Shown here one piece after another: positions 53,461 through 64,000 of a DNA stretch of 64,000 nucleotides. A program made the translations under genes and the position numbers. Each line of letters starts with the position of its first letter. Position 1 is the stretch's first letter. The notes under the pieces are model-generated. The model was not told where the DNA came from, did not search any database, and was given only the letters and a program-made list of their open reading frames with translations. Location of the stretch: assembly GCA_021799405.1 (NCBI GenBank), contig JAJZAL010000006.1, positions 1 through 64,000 of the forward strand. Direction: 5' to 3'. This stretch comes from Acidobacteriota bacterium (GTDB lineage Bacteria > Acidobacteriota > Terriglobia > Terriglobales > Acidobacteriaceae).

Positions 53461-54618
53461 TCAGCCTTGCGGCCGGTTCTTCCCCATCCTTTCGTGGGCC
53501 GGGATGAACTCGTGCGCGCAGTGAGCAGCGGCACACCCAATTTCACCGGCAAGAATAACTGCGGCCATAATCTCGGCGAGCTTTCTTGCCTTGCCAGACC
53601 CGCGGCAGTCGATCATGCCAAGAGTTGCTTGAAAGGCCGGCAGCCCCGTGCCGCCGCCTACCGTGCCGATAATCAGCGTCGGCAAAGTCACCGATACCTC
53701 CAGGCTGTCAGGCTCAGCGAAATTACACTCCAGTATGGCTTGCGAGCATTCCCCGACGTAGGCCATGTCCTGTCCGAATGCCTGGAACATGGCGGCCATT
53801 CCATTGGCCGCGTGGACGTTGAGGGAGCATCCGCCATGCAGAGCGAGCATGTTCTTGAAATTGGTGATGAATTGCGCCAGTTTCTCAAGGGTCGTGCGGG
53901 TAATGCTGGTAAACGGTTCGCGCTTTAGAACCGTTCGTGCGATGACCATCTTTCCTTTTCGGCGCATGGGAATATATTTCTTGTCTTCCGGATAGGGCAC
54001 CACGACGTCTTCGACCAGCCCGCTGTGCTCCGTCACGTAATCACAGAGCGCGCCAACGGACTTACTCCCGATATTGCTGCCCATGGCATCGCCCGTTCCA
54101 AGTCGGATAGTGACAATGACGGAATCGCCCAGACATTCGTACGATGTGTCGAGCAGAGAAACGACGGAGCTGCAGCGTTGAATCACTTCGCGGATCTCCG
54201 CCGCGTGGTTTCTGCACCACTCGATCAGTTTGGCCGATTGGGCCAGCGAGCGGGTCGTGAACTGTACAGCGCGCAGGAACGAGTCGCCATAAACCAGCGT
54301 TTCACAGCCCCCGCATTGGCTGATGATCTTGGCCCCGCGTGAATAGGAGGCGACCAGCGCGCCTTCCAGGGTTGCCATCGGCACGACGAAGCAGCCTTCG
54401 GCATATTGGCCGTGAATTTCAATAGGACCGCAGAGCCCCAAGGGCACTGGGATCGCTCCCACGAAGTTTTCAATCTTGCCTTTGGCCTGCTCCTCCGTGA
54501 GGTAAGTCGCCAGGGTTTCGTACTGCCCAGGCGTTCCTTCGAGCAGGCGTTTTACAAGCGCCACACGCCCCTGGAAGTCGTCGCGCGGAATAGTAAGCGG
54601 AATGGAAAGAACCGGCAT
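53461..54618 (-). CDS. Hydroxymethylglutaryl-CoA reductase
   Basis: This 385-residue enzyme shows the HMG-CoA reductase catalytic tetrad: E85 in PMATLEGALVAS, the lysine in EDKKY (213-214), D284 in FGQDMAYVGE and a histidine near 366-376 (CAAAHCAHEFIPAHE). The substrate-binding ENFVGAIPVPLGLCGP and the GTVGGGTGLPAFQA signature are also present. In the nicotinamide motif, DAMGMN has become DAMGSN. The enzyme makes mevalonate from HMG-CoA using NAD(P)H. A near-perfect AAGGAGGAGG ribosome site precedes the ATG. No other mevalonate-pathway gene is nearby, whereas MEP-pathway genes ispD and ispF lie about 5 kb away. Confidence 0.88.
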   Translation of the reverse strand: MPVLSIPLTIPRDDFQGRVALVKRLLEGTPGQYETLATYLTEEQAKGKIENFVGAIPVPLGLCGPIEIHGQYAEGCFVVPMATLEGALVASYSRGAKIISQCGGCETLVYGDSFLRAVQFTTRSLAQSAKLIEWCRNHAAEIREVIQRCSSVVSLLDTSYECLGDSVIVTIRLGTGDAMGSNIGSKSVGALCDYVTEHSGLVEDVVVPYPEDKKYIPMRRKGKMVIARTVLKREPFTSITRTTLEKLAQFITNFKNMLALHGGCSLNVHAANGMAAMFQAFGQDMAYVGECSQAILECNFAEPDSLEVSVTLPTLIIGTVGGGTGLPAFQATLGMIDCRGSGKARKLAEIMAAVILAGEIGCAAAHCAHEFIPAHERMGKNRPQG

Positions 54619-55177
54619 AACCTCCTCCTTTGATCGTCCGCAATGGATTCAGGCTGGCGCCGGCATTCCTACGCTGAACTCGGGTACCGAAAGGCATACG
54701 ACGAAGAAAAGATCCCCAAACGCGCCTTATCCCCCGTGCGACGCGATGCGGCGGCAGCCCCAGCAACCAGAACATCCGGATTGGCATTGCTACCCGCAGC
54801 GATCCCATCCGCAGACTGCGCCCCAGCATGAGCAGAACCAGAGTGAACAGATAGGGAGCGGGTCCTGAGACCAGCGGAATATCGGTGACCTTGTGACGCC
54901 ACGCTCTAAGCGCAGCAGTTAAAGCAGCGCATTCCAGATGGGCGTCAGGCAGTTCGGTGCGGAGCGTCTCCGGACCTTTGCGGTGTGCCGGCCCGGTCGT
55001 TGCATTTTGATCCCAATAGCACTCCACTACCGATCGCGGTCCCATGACGTGCCTCCCGCGAAAAGGGCGCAGATGCCCGGAAGGTCTTTATTTTACCCCT
55101 ATTCGGCTTGCCCGGACATGGCGATTGTGCGGCACGTAGCTGCAGTCTGAGGACAAGGGGATGGCGCGAATCTGTTT
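54619..55177. other. Gap upstream of HMG-CoA reductase, possible remnant
   Basis: This 559-bp gap lies between the HMG-CoA reductase and glnS genes. A minus-strand frame (55045 down into the reductase gene) encodes a hydrophobic stretch (YLFTLVLLMLGRSLRMGSLR) and could be a small membrane protein or a decayed gene, but it overlaps the reductase start by about 150 bases and matches nothing known. I do not call a gene. Confidence 0.3.
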
Positions 55178-56893
<1,716 letters not shown>

Positions 56894-56920
56894 TTCTTAT
56901 TTTTCCACGAACGGGCGTAC

Positions 56921-58396
56921 TCAACCGAGCGATTGGAGACGTTCTTCGGCCTGGCGGATGCGCTCAAGGCATACTTCGCGGCCCAGTACGGCCATGGTTT
57001 CGAAAAGCGGCGGCGCATTTTTGCGTCCGCAAACGGCGACCCGAATAGGCTGGAACATGGGTCCGGCCTTCAGGCCCAGTTGAGCGGCTGCAGCTCGAAG
57101 CGCCTGGTCGAGCGAATCGTGATCGAAAGCCGTGGTGGTCAGAACTTCCTGCGCATGCTTGAGGACGCGGCGAGCGAGCGAGGCATCGCCCTTCTGCGGG
57201 ATCAGTTCGGCCGGATCGTAGGGTGCAAGCTGCGGCAGGAAGAAGAAGTCGGCGGCCGATGCGCCATCGCGCAGCAGCTTGATGCGCTCGCGAATCAGCG
57301 GCGTGACGGCGAGGAGCTTGTCGGGCGAAGCCTGCAAACCGGTCTGCTCCAGGAAAGGCTGAAGCAAGGGGCTGAGTTGCTCAACGGGCAGAGCGCGGAT
57401 ATGCTCGGCGTTGAGCCAGACGGCTTTCGCATCGAAAGGATCATCTTCCGTAAAGTTGACGACCGCATTGGCCCGGTTCACGCCCTCCAGCGTAAAAGCG
57501 GCGGTGAGTTCATCGAGCGTGAGGAACTCGCGGTCGTTCTTGGGCGACCAGCCGAGCAGGCAGAGAAAGTTAACGAAGGCCTGTGGCAAAAAGCCGGCAT
57601 CGCGGTAGGTGGTTACGCTGACGACCGGCCCGTGGCGGCGCTTGGAGAGCTTGGTGCCGTCGGGCGCGACGAGCAGCGGAAGATGCGCGAATTGGGGTGC
57701 TTCGGCGCCGAGAGCGTCGAAGATGAGCAGGTGCTTGAAGGTGTTTGTCAGGTGATCCTGGCCGCGGATGATGTGGCTGATGCGCAGATCGGCGTCATCG
57801 ACACACGAGGCGAGATGATAAGTTGGCATCCCGTCTGACCGCAGCAGGGCGAAGTCTTCAACCTCGTCGGCAAGCTTCGTTTGGGCGCCATAAACGCCAT
57901 CCACAAAGCGCAGGATGCGGTCCTCGCCGCGGGGCACGCGATAGCGCAGCGCAAAAGGCTCACCCGCGGCAGCGCGGCGGTCGCTCTCCTCGCGGGAAAG
58001 CTCGCGCATGCCGGGATTCGAGAGCCAGGCGCCCTGGGCGGAAGACTGGTCACTGTCGGCCGAATGGGCGGGCGTAAAGTCGCGATAGGCATGGCCCTTG
58101 GCAAAGATTGCTTCGGCCTGCTGGCGGTGCAGGGCAAGGCGCTCGGATTGCTTGTACTCTTCGTCCCAGTTCAGGCCCAGCCAGCGCAGCCCACCAAAGA
58201 TGGACTGGACGCTGGCGTCGGTGTTGCGCTCGACATCCGTATCGTCCAGCCGCAGCACCATGGTTCCGTGGTTGTGGCGGGCATAAAGCCAATTGAAGAT
58301 GAATGTGCGCGCACTGCCTACATGCAGATAGCCAGTGGGCGACGGCGCGAAACGGACACGCGGAGTCTTCGCTTCAGAGGAGTTCGATTCAGGCAT
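56921..58396 (-). CDS. gltX: Glutamyl-tRNA synthetase
   Basis: This 491-residue class I synthetase has the HIGH-type motif in [15 protein letters not shown] (about 17-31), [11 protein letters not shown], the [10 protein letters not shown] segment and the KMSKS-type loop [10 protein letters not shown] near 255. The C-terminal helical cage is typical of discriminating or non-discriminating GluRS. Because a separate GlnRS is encoded directly downstream, a discriminating enzyme is expected (inference). It is the first gene of a gltX-glnS operon. Confidence 0.96.
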   Translation of the reverse strand: MPESNSSEAKTPRVRFAPSPTGYLHVGSARTFIFNWLYARHNHGTMVLRLDDTDVERNTDASVQSIFGGLRWLGLNWDEEYKQSERLALHRQQAEAIFAKGHAYRDFTPAHSADSDQSSAQGAWLSNPGMRELSREESDRRAAAGEPFALRYRVPRGEDRILRFVDGVYGAQTKLADEVEDFALLRSDGMPTYHLASCVDDADLRISHIIRGQDHLTNTFKHLLIFDALGAEAPQFAHLPLLVAPDGTKLSKRRHGPVVSVTTYRDAGFLPQAFVNFLCLLGWSPKNDREFLTLDELTAAFTLEGVNRANAVVNFTEDDPFDAKAVWLNAEHIRALPVEQLSPLLQPFLEQTGLQASPDKLLAVTPLIRERIKLLRDGASAADFFFLPQLAPYDPAELIPQKGDASLARRVLKHAQEVLTTTAFDHDSLDQALRAAAAQLGLKAGPMFQPIRVAVCGRKNAPPLFETMAVLGREVCLERIRQAEERLQSLG

Positions 58397-58435
58397 CGTA
58401 GAGAATATTCCTCTTCGATGCTACCAGTTCAGCCG

Positions 58436-58729
58436 CTAGGGCTGCGGCGGAGGAGGCGGAGGAGCCCAGCGATAGGCGGGCGGCGGTGTCGTCTTCCACT
58501 CGGCAAAAGCAAGCACGTAAATCAGGGCCAGGTTGCCCAGCGGGATGATATTCAGTAGCGAAAGCCAGGGCGAGAAGCCGGCCTTCTTGCAGATAAACCA
58601 GAACGGCACGATCACGATCACAAGCCCCACAAGGATCAGCAGGGGCACAAGCGTCAGGAGAGGCATCAGGAGCCTCTGCATATCCCTTTGATCGAGCGTG
58701 CCTTGCATGAGAATCAGCGCAAATTGCAT
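58436..58729 (-). CDS. Small two-helix membrane protein, unknown
   Basis: Starting at the ATG at 58729 (GGGGAGAG six bases upstream), the protein is 97 residues. It has one strong hydrophobic stretch (LMPLLTLVPLLILVGLVIVI, about 21-40), a second weaker one (SLLNIIPLGNLALIYVLAF) and a proline-rich tail (PPPPPPQP). The motif FWFICKKAGFSPWLSLLNII is like that of small conserved membrane proteins found in many bacteria, whose role is unknown. It is on the same strand as gltX but upstream of it, 39 bases away. Confidence 0.7.
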   Translation of the reverse strand: MQFALILMQGTLDQRDMQRLLMPLLTLVPLLILVGLVIVIVPFWFICKKAGFSPWLSLLNIIPLGNLALIYVLAFAEWKTTPPPAYRWAPPPPPPQP

Positions 58730-58905
58730 AAGAACTCTCCCCATACTGCATCAATAAGTTCGAGTCAACATAAGGTGAACGGGGAAAATAAGCAAGCTAA
58801 AAGATACAAAGCGTGAAGAGGATAGCGATGCTACCGGAAGCCGGGAGCGTTACTCCCTGCACAGAGCAGCTCTCGGGATCACCGGAGAACAGCAACTCAT
58901 CCACC

Positions 58906-58940
58906 GATTCCTGGCCCCCAGCCCCTGACCACTGATCCCT
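58906..58940. repeat. Degenerate 7-bp array after ispF
   Basis: Heptamers GATTCCT, GGCCCCC, AGCCCCT, GACCACT and GATCCCT follow in phase. They lie directly beyond the ispF stop, and resemble the array at 32434-32469. Confidence 0.55.
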
Positions 58941-58944
58941 GCTT

Positions 58945-59562
58945 CTACGTAATGTCCTCAGTGTCGTAGACCGGCGAAATCGTGCGTTTTTTGGGAACGC
59001 CGTGAACGGAGGCGAGCAGGTCATCGACAACGTCTTCAAGCTGGCGCTGGCTTTCGATGACGGCGCTCATGCTTTTCAGCTCATCGGGCTCTTGCACGCG
59101 TTCGACCAGGACGACGGCATGGCATTGTGCCACGTGGTCCAGTCCCAGCCCTTCAGGGGTTTTGGCCTTGATGCTCACCTGGTCAATCTCAATGCCGAGC
59201 AACTCGGAGACACGCGCACGCATTTCGCCGGCAATCGGCGCGATCTTGGGAGCGGCCAGAATGAGCGTGGTGTCCACATTGGCGATGCGGTAGCCGGCAT
59301 GCTGCAGTTCCTCCATGGCCAGATTGAGGAAGATGGCGGAATCGGCATCTTTCCAGCGTGGATCGCCGGGCGGAAAGAAGCTGCCTATGTCGCCTGCAGA
59401 GACGGCGCCCAACATCGCGTCAGTGATCGCGTGCAGCAATACATCGCCGTCCGAGTGGCCGGCCAGACCTTCGGGATGGTCCAGGGTCATGCCCCCGATC
59501 CGCAGCGGCACGCCCGCTTTGAATGCGTGCGAATCCCATCCGAACCCGATACGAGTATCCAT
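58945..59562 (-). CDS. ispF: MEP cyclodiphosphate synthase IspF, C-terminally extended
   Basis: This 205-residue enzyme is 2-C-methyl-D-erythritol 2,4-cyclodiphosphate synthase of the MEP isoprenoid pathway. Metal ligands D10, H12 (GFGWDSHAF) and H44 (GHSDGDVLLHAI) are present, as are DIGSFFPPGDPRWKDADS and the KAKTPEGLGL motif near the end of the normal domain. About 45 further residues follow the usual roughly 160-residue domain, with no recognised fold. The ATG at 59562 has no strong ribosome site. It lies 67 bases downstream of ispD, so the two are probably co-transcribed. Confidence 0.95.
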   Translation of the reverse strand: MDTRIGFGWDSHAFKAGVPLRIGGMTLDHPEGLAGHSDGDVLLHAITDAMLGAVSAGDIGSFFPPGDPRWKDADSAIFLNLAMEELQHAGYRIANVDTTLILAAPKIAPIAGEMRARVSELLGIEIDQVSIKAKTPEGLGLDHVAQCHAVVLVERVQEPDELKSMSAVIESQRQLEDVVDDLLASVHGVPKKRTISPVYDTEDIT

Positions 59563-59629
59563 GCTCTTGCTGTCTATCCTATAGAAAACTGGTGCGGAAG
59601 TGAAACTGAATCTTTGGCTTAGCCATTCT

Positions 59630-60331
59630 TCAGTGGCTGCGCTTGCGCAGGTAATACTCGGCCAGTTCCAGGTCGCCCGGCTGGGTAATCTTCAAATTCG
59701 TCGCGGAACCATGTACAACGGCAACCGGATGACCGGCCCGTTCCACCAGAGAAGCCTCGTCGGTGCCGACAAAGCCGTCATTGGCGGCCTCGGCAAAGGC
59801 GCTCTGCAACAGGCTGAAGCGGAAGCCCTGCGGCGTCTGCGCCAGCACCACAAACTCGCGGGGAATGGTCGCGGTGATCAGCGCGCCATGAGCCGTCCGT
59901 TCCACCTGCTTGATGGTGTCCACGGCGGGCAGCCCGACGATCGCCGCGCCGTGCTCGGCAACCGCGTCGATGGTCCGCTCGATGGTGGCCGCGTCGATCA
60001 GCGGTCGCACGGCATCGTGCACCAGGACGATGTCGTCCGGCTGGGCGGGCAGGGCCGCCAGCGCGTGGGCAACCGACTCCTGGCGCTTGTCTCCGCCCTC
60101 GACTACGTGGACGCGGTGGGTGAAGCCGTATTCCGCAATCTGTGCCTGAACGCGCTGCATTTCAGTGCCGCGCACAGCGACGTAGATAGCCGTCACACGA
60201 GGCACCGCGGCAAAGGCGCGCAGCGAGTGAATCAGAATGGGCACTCCATCGAGCGTAAGAAACTGCTTGGGCTGGGGGCCTGCCATGCGGGTGCCCAATC
60301 CCGCGGCGGGCAAAATCGCGAATACCTGCAT
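59630..60331 (-). CDS. ispD: MEP cytidylyltransferase IspD
   Basis: Starting at 60331, the protein is 233 residues, the family length. The nucleotide-binding start FAILPAAGLGTRMAGPQPKQ is diagnostic, with VHDAVRPLI, VDTIKQV and TPQGFRF following, as in 2-C-methyl-D-erythritol 4-phosphate cytidylyltransferases. It transfers CMP from CTP in the third step of the MEP pathway. A TATACT element lies nine bases before the ATG, so the message is probably almost leaderless. An upstream in-frame start (60436) would add an improbable 35-residue lead. Confidence 0.95.
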   Translation of the reverse strand: MQVFAILPAAGLGTRMAGPQPKQFLTLDGVPILIHSLRAFAAVPRVTAIYVAVRGTEMQRVQAQIAEYGFTHRVHVVEGGDKRQESVAHALAALPAQPDDIVLVHDAVRPLIDAATIERTIDAVAEHGAAIVGLPAVDTIKQVERTAHGALITATIPREFVVLAQTPQGFRFSLLQSAFAEAANDGFVGTDEASLVERAGHPVAVVHGSATNLKITQPGDLELAEYYLRKRSH

Positions 60332-60497
60332 AACTCGTGGAGTATACAACGGCGGGCGTTGAGCGGCCAGTGCCGCGTCTCCAGACCGGCTGTAGGAGCG
60401 ACGGTCGCTCAGCCAGACAACTCGCCGACGGCACATCTTCGAATGCGCGAGGAGTTGTGGGTTCGATGTCGCCGGAACGAAGCAAATTGACCTTGCG

Positions 60498-61943
60498 ATG
60501 CAGAGCCGAGCGCTGACGCCTTATCATCCTCTCGTGCGCTCCCGCTCCCCCATCACGCTTGCGATGGACACCACCCACCTCCGGCCCGGCCTGCGGCTGG
60601 CTGTCGGCCTCTCCGGCGGCGCGGACTCCGTAGCCCTGTTGCGCGTCCTGGCGGCGCGCAGTGGAGAACTGGGCCTGGTGCTCCATGCCGCCCACTTGCA
60701 CCACGGCTTACGCGGCGCCGAGGCCGATGCCGACGCGGCCTTTGCCCGTGAGCTGGCAGCCAGGCTGGGCCTGCCCTTTCATGAGGCCCGCGTGGACGCA
60801 GCCGCCGAGGCCAGGGAAAAGAATGAGACGCTGGAGGAAGCGGCGCGACGTTTGCGTTATGGGTGGTTCCGGCAACTGCTGGCCGCGGGCGAGGTGGAAG
60901 CAGTGGCCACGGCGCACACCCTCGACGATCAGGCGGAGACGGTGCTGGCCAAAATTCTGCGCGGCGCCTGGACCGAGGGCCTGGCGGGCATTCATCCCGT
61001 CATCGAGTTCCCCGAGGGCCGCATCCTGCGCCCGCTGCTCCACACCACGCGTGCCGAAGTCGAGGCGTATCTCCACGCGCTGGGCCAAAGCTGGTGTGAG
61101 GACTCTTCGAACCGCCACCTGACCTTTACGCGCAACCGCATTCGCCATGAACTGCTGCCGCTGCTGGAAACCTGGAATCCACAGCTCCGCGAGCATCTGG
61201 CGCAGATGGCCGAGCTGGCCCGCGACGAAGAGGCATGGTGGCGGGACGAACTGGCAAAGCTGGCTCCGCAATTGATCCTCACCGGGCGTCCCGTGCGCGG
61301 CGGCGGCCGTGCGGCAGGCGAGGGGCTGGCAATCGACGTGACCCGGCTGGCCGCCCTGGCCCCGGCTTTGCAGCGCCGCCTTCTGCGGCATGCCGCTGGG
61401 CAAATGGGTGCGGCGCTAGACTTCGATTCGACTGAGGCATTGCGTTCTCTGGCACTTACCGGCCGCGCCGGACAGAGGCGCGAACTGGCCGCGGGGGTGC
61501 GCGCCGAACGCACGCCACGAGAACTGCGCCTTTCAGCTGGTCCGGTATCAGAAGCAGATGGGACGACTCCGGAGTACACTGTGGCGATTCCCGGCGAGGT
61601 GGATGCCCCCGCATTTGGCATCCGTCTTCGCATCGGCCTCTCCGGACCGTCCGGAGCGCCCAATGGTCAGCTGCCTGGCGCCTCGTGTTCAGCCACGCTG
61701 CGGAACTGGAAGCCCGGCGACCGGGTTCGGCTACGCTACTCCGGCGGCCCGCGGAAGGTGAAGGAAGTGTTGGAGCGTCTGCGGGTGACCGGAACCCGCC
61801 GGGCGCTCTGGCCGGTGCTTGAAGTGGATGGCCGCATCGCCTGGATGCAGGGCGTCGAGTTAGAGCCGGAGCAGGGAATCACCGTGCAAGCGGAGTTTCT
61901 GGATGAGAATCTGACGCCGTCTTCCCAGAGGCCAAACGATTAG
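60498..61943 (+). CDS. tilS: tRNA(Ile)-lysidine synthetase
   Basis: This 481-residue PP-loop ATPase carries AVGLSGGADSVALLRVL (S39-G-G-A-D-S44), the HLHHGLRGAEADADA loop and ATAHTLDDQAETVLAKILRG. The C-terminal TilS substrate-binding domain covers roughly 370-470 (NWKPGDRVRLRYSGGPRKVK). It converts cytidine 34 of tRNA-Ile to lysidine so that AUA codons are read as isoleucine. An ATG 22 codons into the frame (60564) fits the family N-terminus at least as well. ftsH follows after a 423-bp gap, the frequent tilS-ftsH neighbourhood. Confidence 0.94.
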   Translation: MQSRALTPYHPLVRSRSPITLAMDTTHLRPGLRLAVGLSGGADSVALLRVLAARSGELGLVLHAAHLHHGLRGAEADADAAFARELAARLGLPFHEARVDAAAEAREKNETLEEAARRLRYGWFRQLLAAGEVEAVATAHTLDDQAETVLAKILRGAWTEGLAGIHPVIEFPEGRILRPLLHTTRAEVEAYLHALGQSWCEDSSNRHLTFTRNRIRHELLPLLETWNPQLREHLAQMAELARDEEAWWRDELAKLAPQLILTGRPVRGGGRAAGEGLAIDVTRLAALAPALQRRLLRHAAGQMGAALDFDSTEALRSLALTGRAGQRRELAAGVRAERTPRELRLSAGPVSEADGTTPEYTVAIPGEVDAPAFGIRLRIGLSGPSGAPNGQLPGASCSATLRNWKPGDRVRLRYSGGPRKVKEVLERLRVTGTRRALWPVLEVDGRIAWMQGVELEPEQGITVQAEFLDENLTPSSQRPND

Positions 61944-62034
61944 CGCGCCAGGAAAAGGGCTCAACAGGAGCAGAGTCCTGCAAAATGGCACGGCTTCAAG
62001 TGCGTCGTAAGTTCAACGGAATAAAGAACCAAGT

Positions 62035-62145
62035 TCAGTCCCTGTCCGATCGCTGCGGCCGAATCCGCTGGCCCTTTTCACTTTTCTGCAGACCCTCAAC
62101 TTGTTGCCCCCGCAAGACCGCATTTGCCGCAATTTCTTCATTCAT
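62035..62145 (-). CDS. Possible 36-residue small protein
   Basis: An ATG with GGGAGG six bases upstream opens a 36-codon frame (MNEEIAANAVLRGQQVEGLQ and a basic tail). It is charged and hydrophilic, with no signal or membrane segment, and lies antisense in the tilS-ftsH gap. The strong ribosome-binding site is the only support; no homologue is recognised. Confidence 0.3.
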   Translation of the reverse strand: MNEEIAANAVLRGQQVEGLQKSEKGQRIRPQRSDRD

Positions 62146-62176
62146 GCGACGCCTCCCGGTGCATTCCTTCGGTAAG

Positions 62177-62206
62177 TTACATTTTCGGCTTTGCTCGGAG
62201 TACAAT
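62177..62206 (+). promoter_or_regulatory. Weak promoter candidate for ftsH
   Basis: TTACAT (62177-62182), an 18-nt spacer and a good TACAAT -10 (62201-62206) lie about 160 bases before the ftsH start. Confidence 0.3.
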
Positions 62207-62366
62207 CTGTTCTACTGCCTATGAGGGCGGCGGGCCGTAGGTTTGCCGTGTGCGCGTGCGTATTTTCTGTGACTTTGGGGGAGTCGCAGGCGTCTAAAAG
62301 GGTGGTGCGAGGGGTCGACCGGGGGGTAGTTAGGCATATCGCCCTCGCCGGGAGAGAGGAGTCCTG

Positions 62367-64000
62367 GTGAATTCGAGCGTTAAAACCATTATGTTCTGGG
62401 TCTTTATCCTCATCTGCCTTATGCTGCTTTGGGGTGTGGTGCAGCGCGGCGCGAGCATGGGGAAGGATACGGAGATTCCCTACTCCGATCTTTACAACAA
62501 GGTTCAGAACAACGAAGTGCTGGACGCCACGATCCAGGGGAACGAACTGCACGGCCACCTGAAGGCGTCGCCCAAGGATCAGTTCCACACCACGATTCCG
62601 CCCAATTACGAGGATCTTGAGAAAGCGCTGTTGACCGCCAAGGTCAACTTCTCCATCAAGGAGCCGCAGAACAACATTCTGCTGCCGCTGCTCTTCAACG
62701 TCGGCCCGTTCGTTCTGCTTGGCGCCATCTGGTTCTTCATGCTCAGGCAGATGCAGTCGGGCGGCAACAAGGCGCTCTCGTTCGGCAAGAGCCGCGCGCG
62801 CCTGCTCTCCATGCAGCAAAAGAAGGTCACCTTCAAGGACGTGGCCGGGGTGGACGAGGCCAAGGAAGAGCTGAAGGAGATCATCGAATATCTGCGCGAA
62901 CCGCAGAAGTTCCAGAAGCTGGGCGGGCGCATTCCCAAGGGCGTGCTGCTAGTCGGCCCTCCCGGAACCGGCAAGACGCTGCTGGCGCGGGCCGTGGCCG
63001 GCGAGGCCAATGTGCCGTTCTTCTCCATTTCCGGCTCTGACTTTGTGGAAATGTTTGTGGGCGTCGGCGCCAGCCGCGTGCGCGATCTCTTCGAGCAGGG
63101 CAAGAAGAATGCTCCCTGCATCATCTTCATCGACGAAATCGATGCCGTCGGCCGCCATCGCGGCGCCGGACTGGGCGGCGGGCACGACGAGCGCGAGCAG
63201 ACGCTGAACCAGCTGCTCGTTGAAATGGACGGATTCGAGTCCAACGACGGTGTCATCCTGGTGGCTGCCACCAACCGGCCCGATGTGCTCGATCCCGCGC
63301 TGCTGCGCCCGGGGCGCTTCGACCGCCGCGTAGTCGTGGGTCTGCCTGACGTGCGCGGCCGCGAGGAAGTCCTCCGCGTACACGTGAAGAAGGTGCCCAT
63401 CTCCGACGACGTCAACCTGAATGTTCTGGCCCGCGGCACGCCGGGCTTCAGCGGAGCGGACCTGGCCAACATGGTCAATGAGGCTGCCCTGAATGCGGCG
63501 CGCGCCAACCGCAAGCAGGTCACGATGTACGACTGTGAGCTGGCCAAGGACAAGGTGCTGATGGGCGCGGAGCGCAAGTCGATGTTGCTGACCGACGAGG
63601 AGAAGCGGGTGACGGCCTACCACGAGGCAGGCCACGCGCTGGTGTCCTTCCTGCGCGATCACTCGGACCCCATCCACAAGGTGACCATCATTCCGCGCGG
63701 CATGGCGCTGGGCGTCACGGTCTATCTACCCGACGACCGTCACAACTACACGCGCGAATACCTGGAGACTCGGCTGGCGACGGCCTACGGCGGGCGCGTG
63801 GCTGAGGAGATCTTCCTCAACCAGATGTCCACCGGCGCGGGCAGCGATATTGAAAGCGCCACCGATCTGGCCCGGCGCATGGTCTGCGAGTACGGCATGA
63901 GCCGCCTGGGTCCGCTCACCTTTGGCAAGAAGGAGGAGCAGATCTTCCTGGGCCGTGAGATCGCCCAGCACCGTGACTTCAGCGAGGAGACGGCCCGGCA
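62367..64000 (+). CDS. ftsH: ATP-dependent zinc metalloprotease FtsH (runs off window)
   Basis: The first 544 codons are present; the gene continues beyond base 64000. The start is a GTG with AGAGGAG six to seven bases upstream. Two membrane helices (about 8-25 and 110-130) flank a small periplasmic domain. The AAA+ module follows, with [14 protein letters not shown], Walker [14 protein letters not shown], Walker [13 protein letters not shown] and the second region of homology [20 protein letters not shown]. The protease zinc site is HEAGH. FtsH degrades damaged membrane proteins and some cytoplasmic regulators. The last visible part is the protease domain. Confidence 0.97.
   Translation, partial: MNSSVKTIMFWVFILICLMLLWGVVQRGASMGKDTEIPYSDLYNKVQNNEVLDATIQGNELHGHLKASPKDQFHTTIPPNYEDLEKALLTAKVNFSIKEPQNNILLPLLFNVGPFVLLGAIWFFMLRQMQSGGNKALSFGKSRARLLSMQQKKVTFKDVAGVDEAKEELKEIIEYLREPQKFQKLGGRIPKGVLLVGPPGTGKTLLARAVAGEANVPFFSISGSDFVEMFVGVGASRVRDLFEQGKKNAPCIIFIDEIDAVGRHRGAGLGGGHDEREQTLNQLLVEMDGFESNDGVILVAATNRPDVLDPALLRPGRFDRRVVVGLPDVRGREEVLRVHVKKVPISDDVNLNVLARGTPGFSGADLANMVNEAALNAARANRKQVTMYDCELAKDKVLMGAERKSMLLTDEEKRVTAYHEAGHALVSFLRDHSDPIHKVTIIPRGMALGVTVYLPDDRHNYTREYLETRLATAYGGRVAEEIFLNQMSTGAGSDIESATDLARRMVCEYGMSRLGPLTFGKKEEQIFLGREIAQHRDFSEETAR

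Larger units (their letters stand above)
61944..62366. other. Gap between tilS and ftsH
   Basis: This 423-bp gap holds a possible minus-strand small ORF and a weak ftsH promoter, described separately. No RNA gene is recognised in the rest. Confidence 0.45.

Noticed and set aside
54470..55045. 191-codon minus-strand frame with a hydrophobic core, upstream of the HMG-CoA reductase
   Set aside because: It overlaps about 150 bases of the reductase gene, lacks a convincing ribosome site and matches no family. It is noted only as a possible remnant.

Overview
The window reads as chromosomal DNA of an acidobacterium, most likely class Terriglobia (inference). The grounds are two Oar-type TonB-dependent receptors with carboxypeptidase-regulatory-like N-domains, CadC-type winged-helix/TolB-propeller regulators, a VWFA-related (TIGR03436-type) secreted protein, a GC-rich composition, and a diderm envelope gene set (BamA, SurA-like, TamB, LptC/LptA, LptB). 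No rRNA, tRNA, CRISPR array, prophage or insertion sequence was recognised.

Region by region. 1-15.4 kb is a carbohydrate-uptake locus. A truncated TonB receptor (minus strand) faces a membrane-anchored winged-helix regulator. A second complete receptor is followed on the same strand by a CehA/McbA-type PHP metallohydrolase, a GH3 beta-glucosidase and a GH2 glycosidase, and it faces a CadC/TolB regulator. 15.5-23.8 kb is a tightly overlapping operon, bamA - SurA-like chaperone - tamB. 24-25 kb holds an ECF sigma factor and its zinc anti-sigma factor. They lie just upstream of lon, whose promoter region carries a good RpoE-like promoter motif. 28-38.6 kb is a housekeeping run: a moaD-moaE fusion, a VWA protein, AmrS, an Hfq-like protein, an inositol monophosphatase, ferredoxin, recO, then glyQ and glyS. 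A small accessory patch (HicBA toxin-antitoxin plus an FRG-domain protein) sits between recO and glyQ.

38.6-47.2 kb carries a ZIP metal transporter, a secreted MetX-like alpha/beta hydrolase, an unknown protein, a fused LptC-LptA protein, LptB, RpoN (sigma-54) and a PH-domain membrane protein. 47.7-51.3 kb is a second polysaccharide module, a PL8-type lyase with a GH88/GH105-type unsaturated glycuronyl hydrolase. 51.6-54.6 kb has bacterioferritin, an esterase and an HMG-CoA reductase. The last is notable because the MEP-pathway genes ispD and ispF lie only about 5 kb away. 55-64 kb has glnS and gltX in tandem, a small membrane protein, ispF, ispD, tilS and the first part of ftsH.

The strongest non-genic signals are the RpoE-like motif before lon, a perfect 22-bp hairpin between the convergent rpoN and PH-domain genes, alternative hairpins upstream of rpoN, degenerate 7-bp-period arrays in three 3'-flanking regions, and several genes whose -10 element sits only 6-12 nt before the start codon (probable leaderless mRNAs). 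No single wholly new system is certain. The best candidates are the receptor/regulator-paired PHP-GH3-GH2 locus, the Hfq-like/IMPase gene pair and the HMG-CoA reductase in a MEP background.
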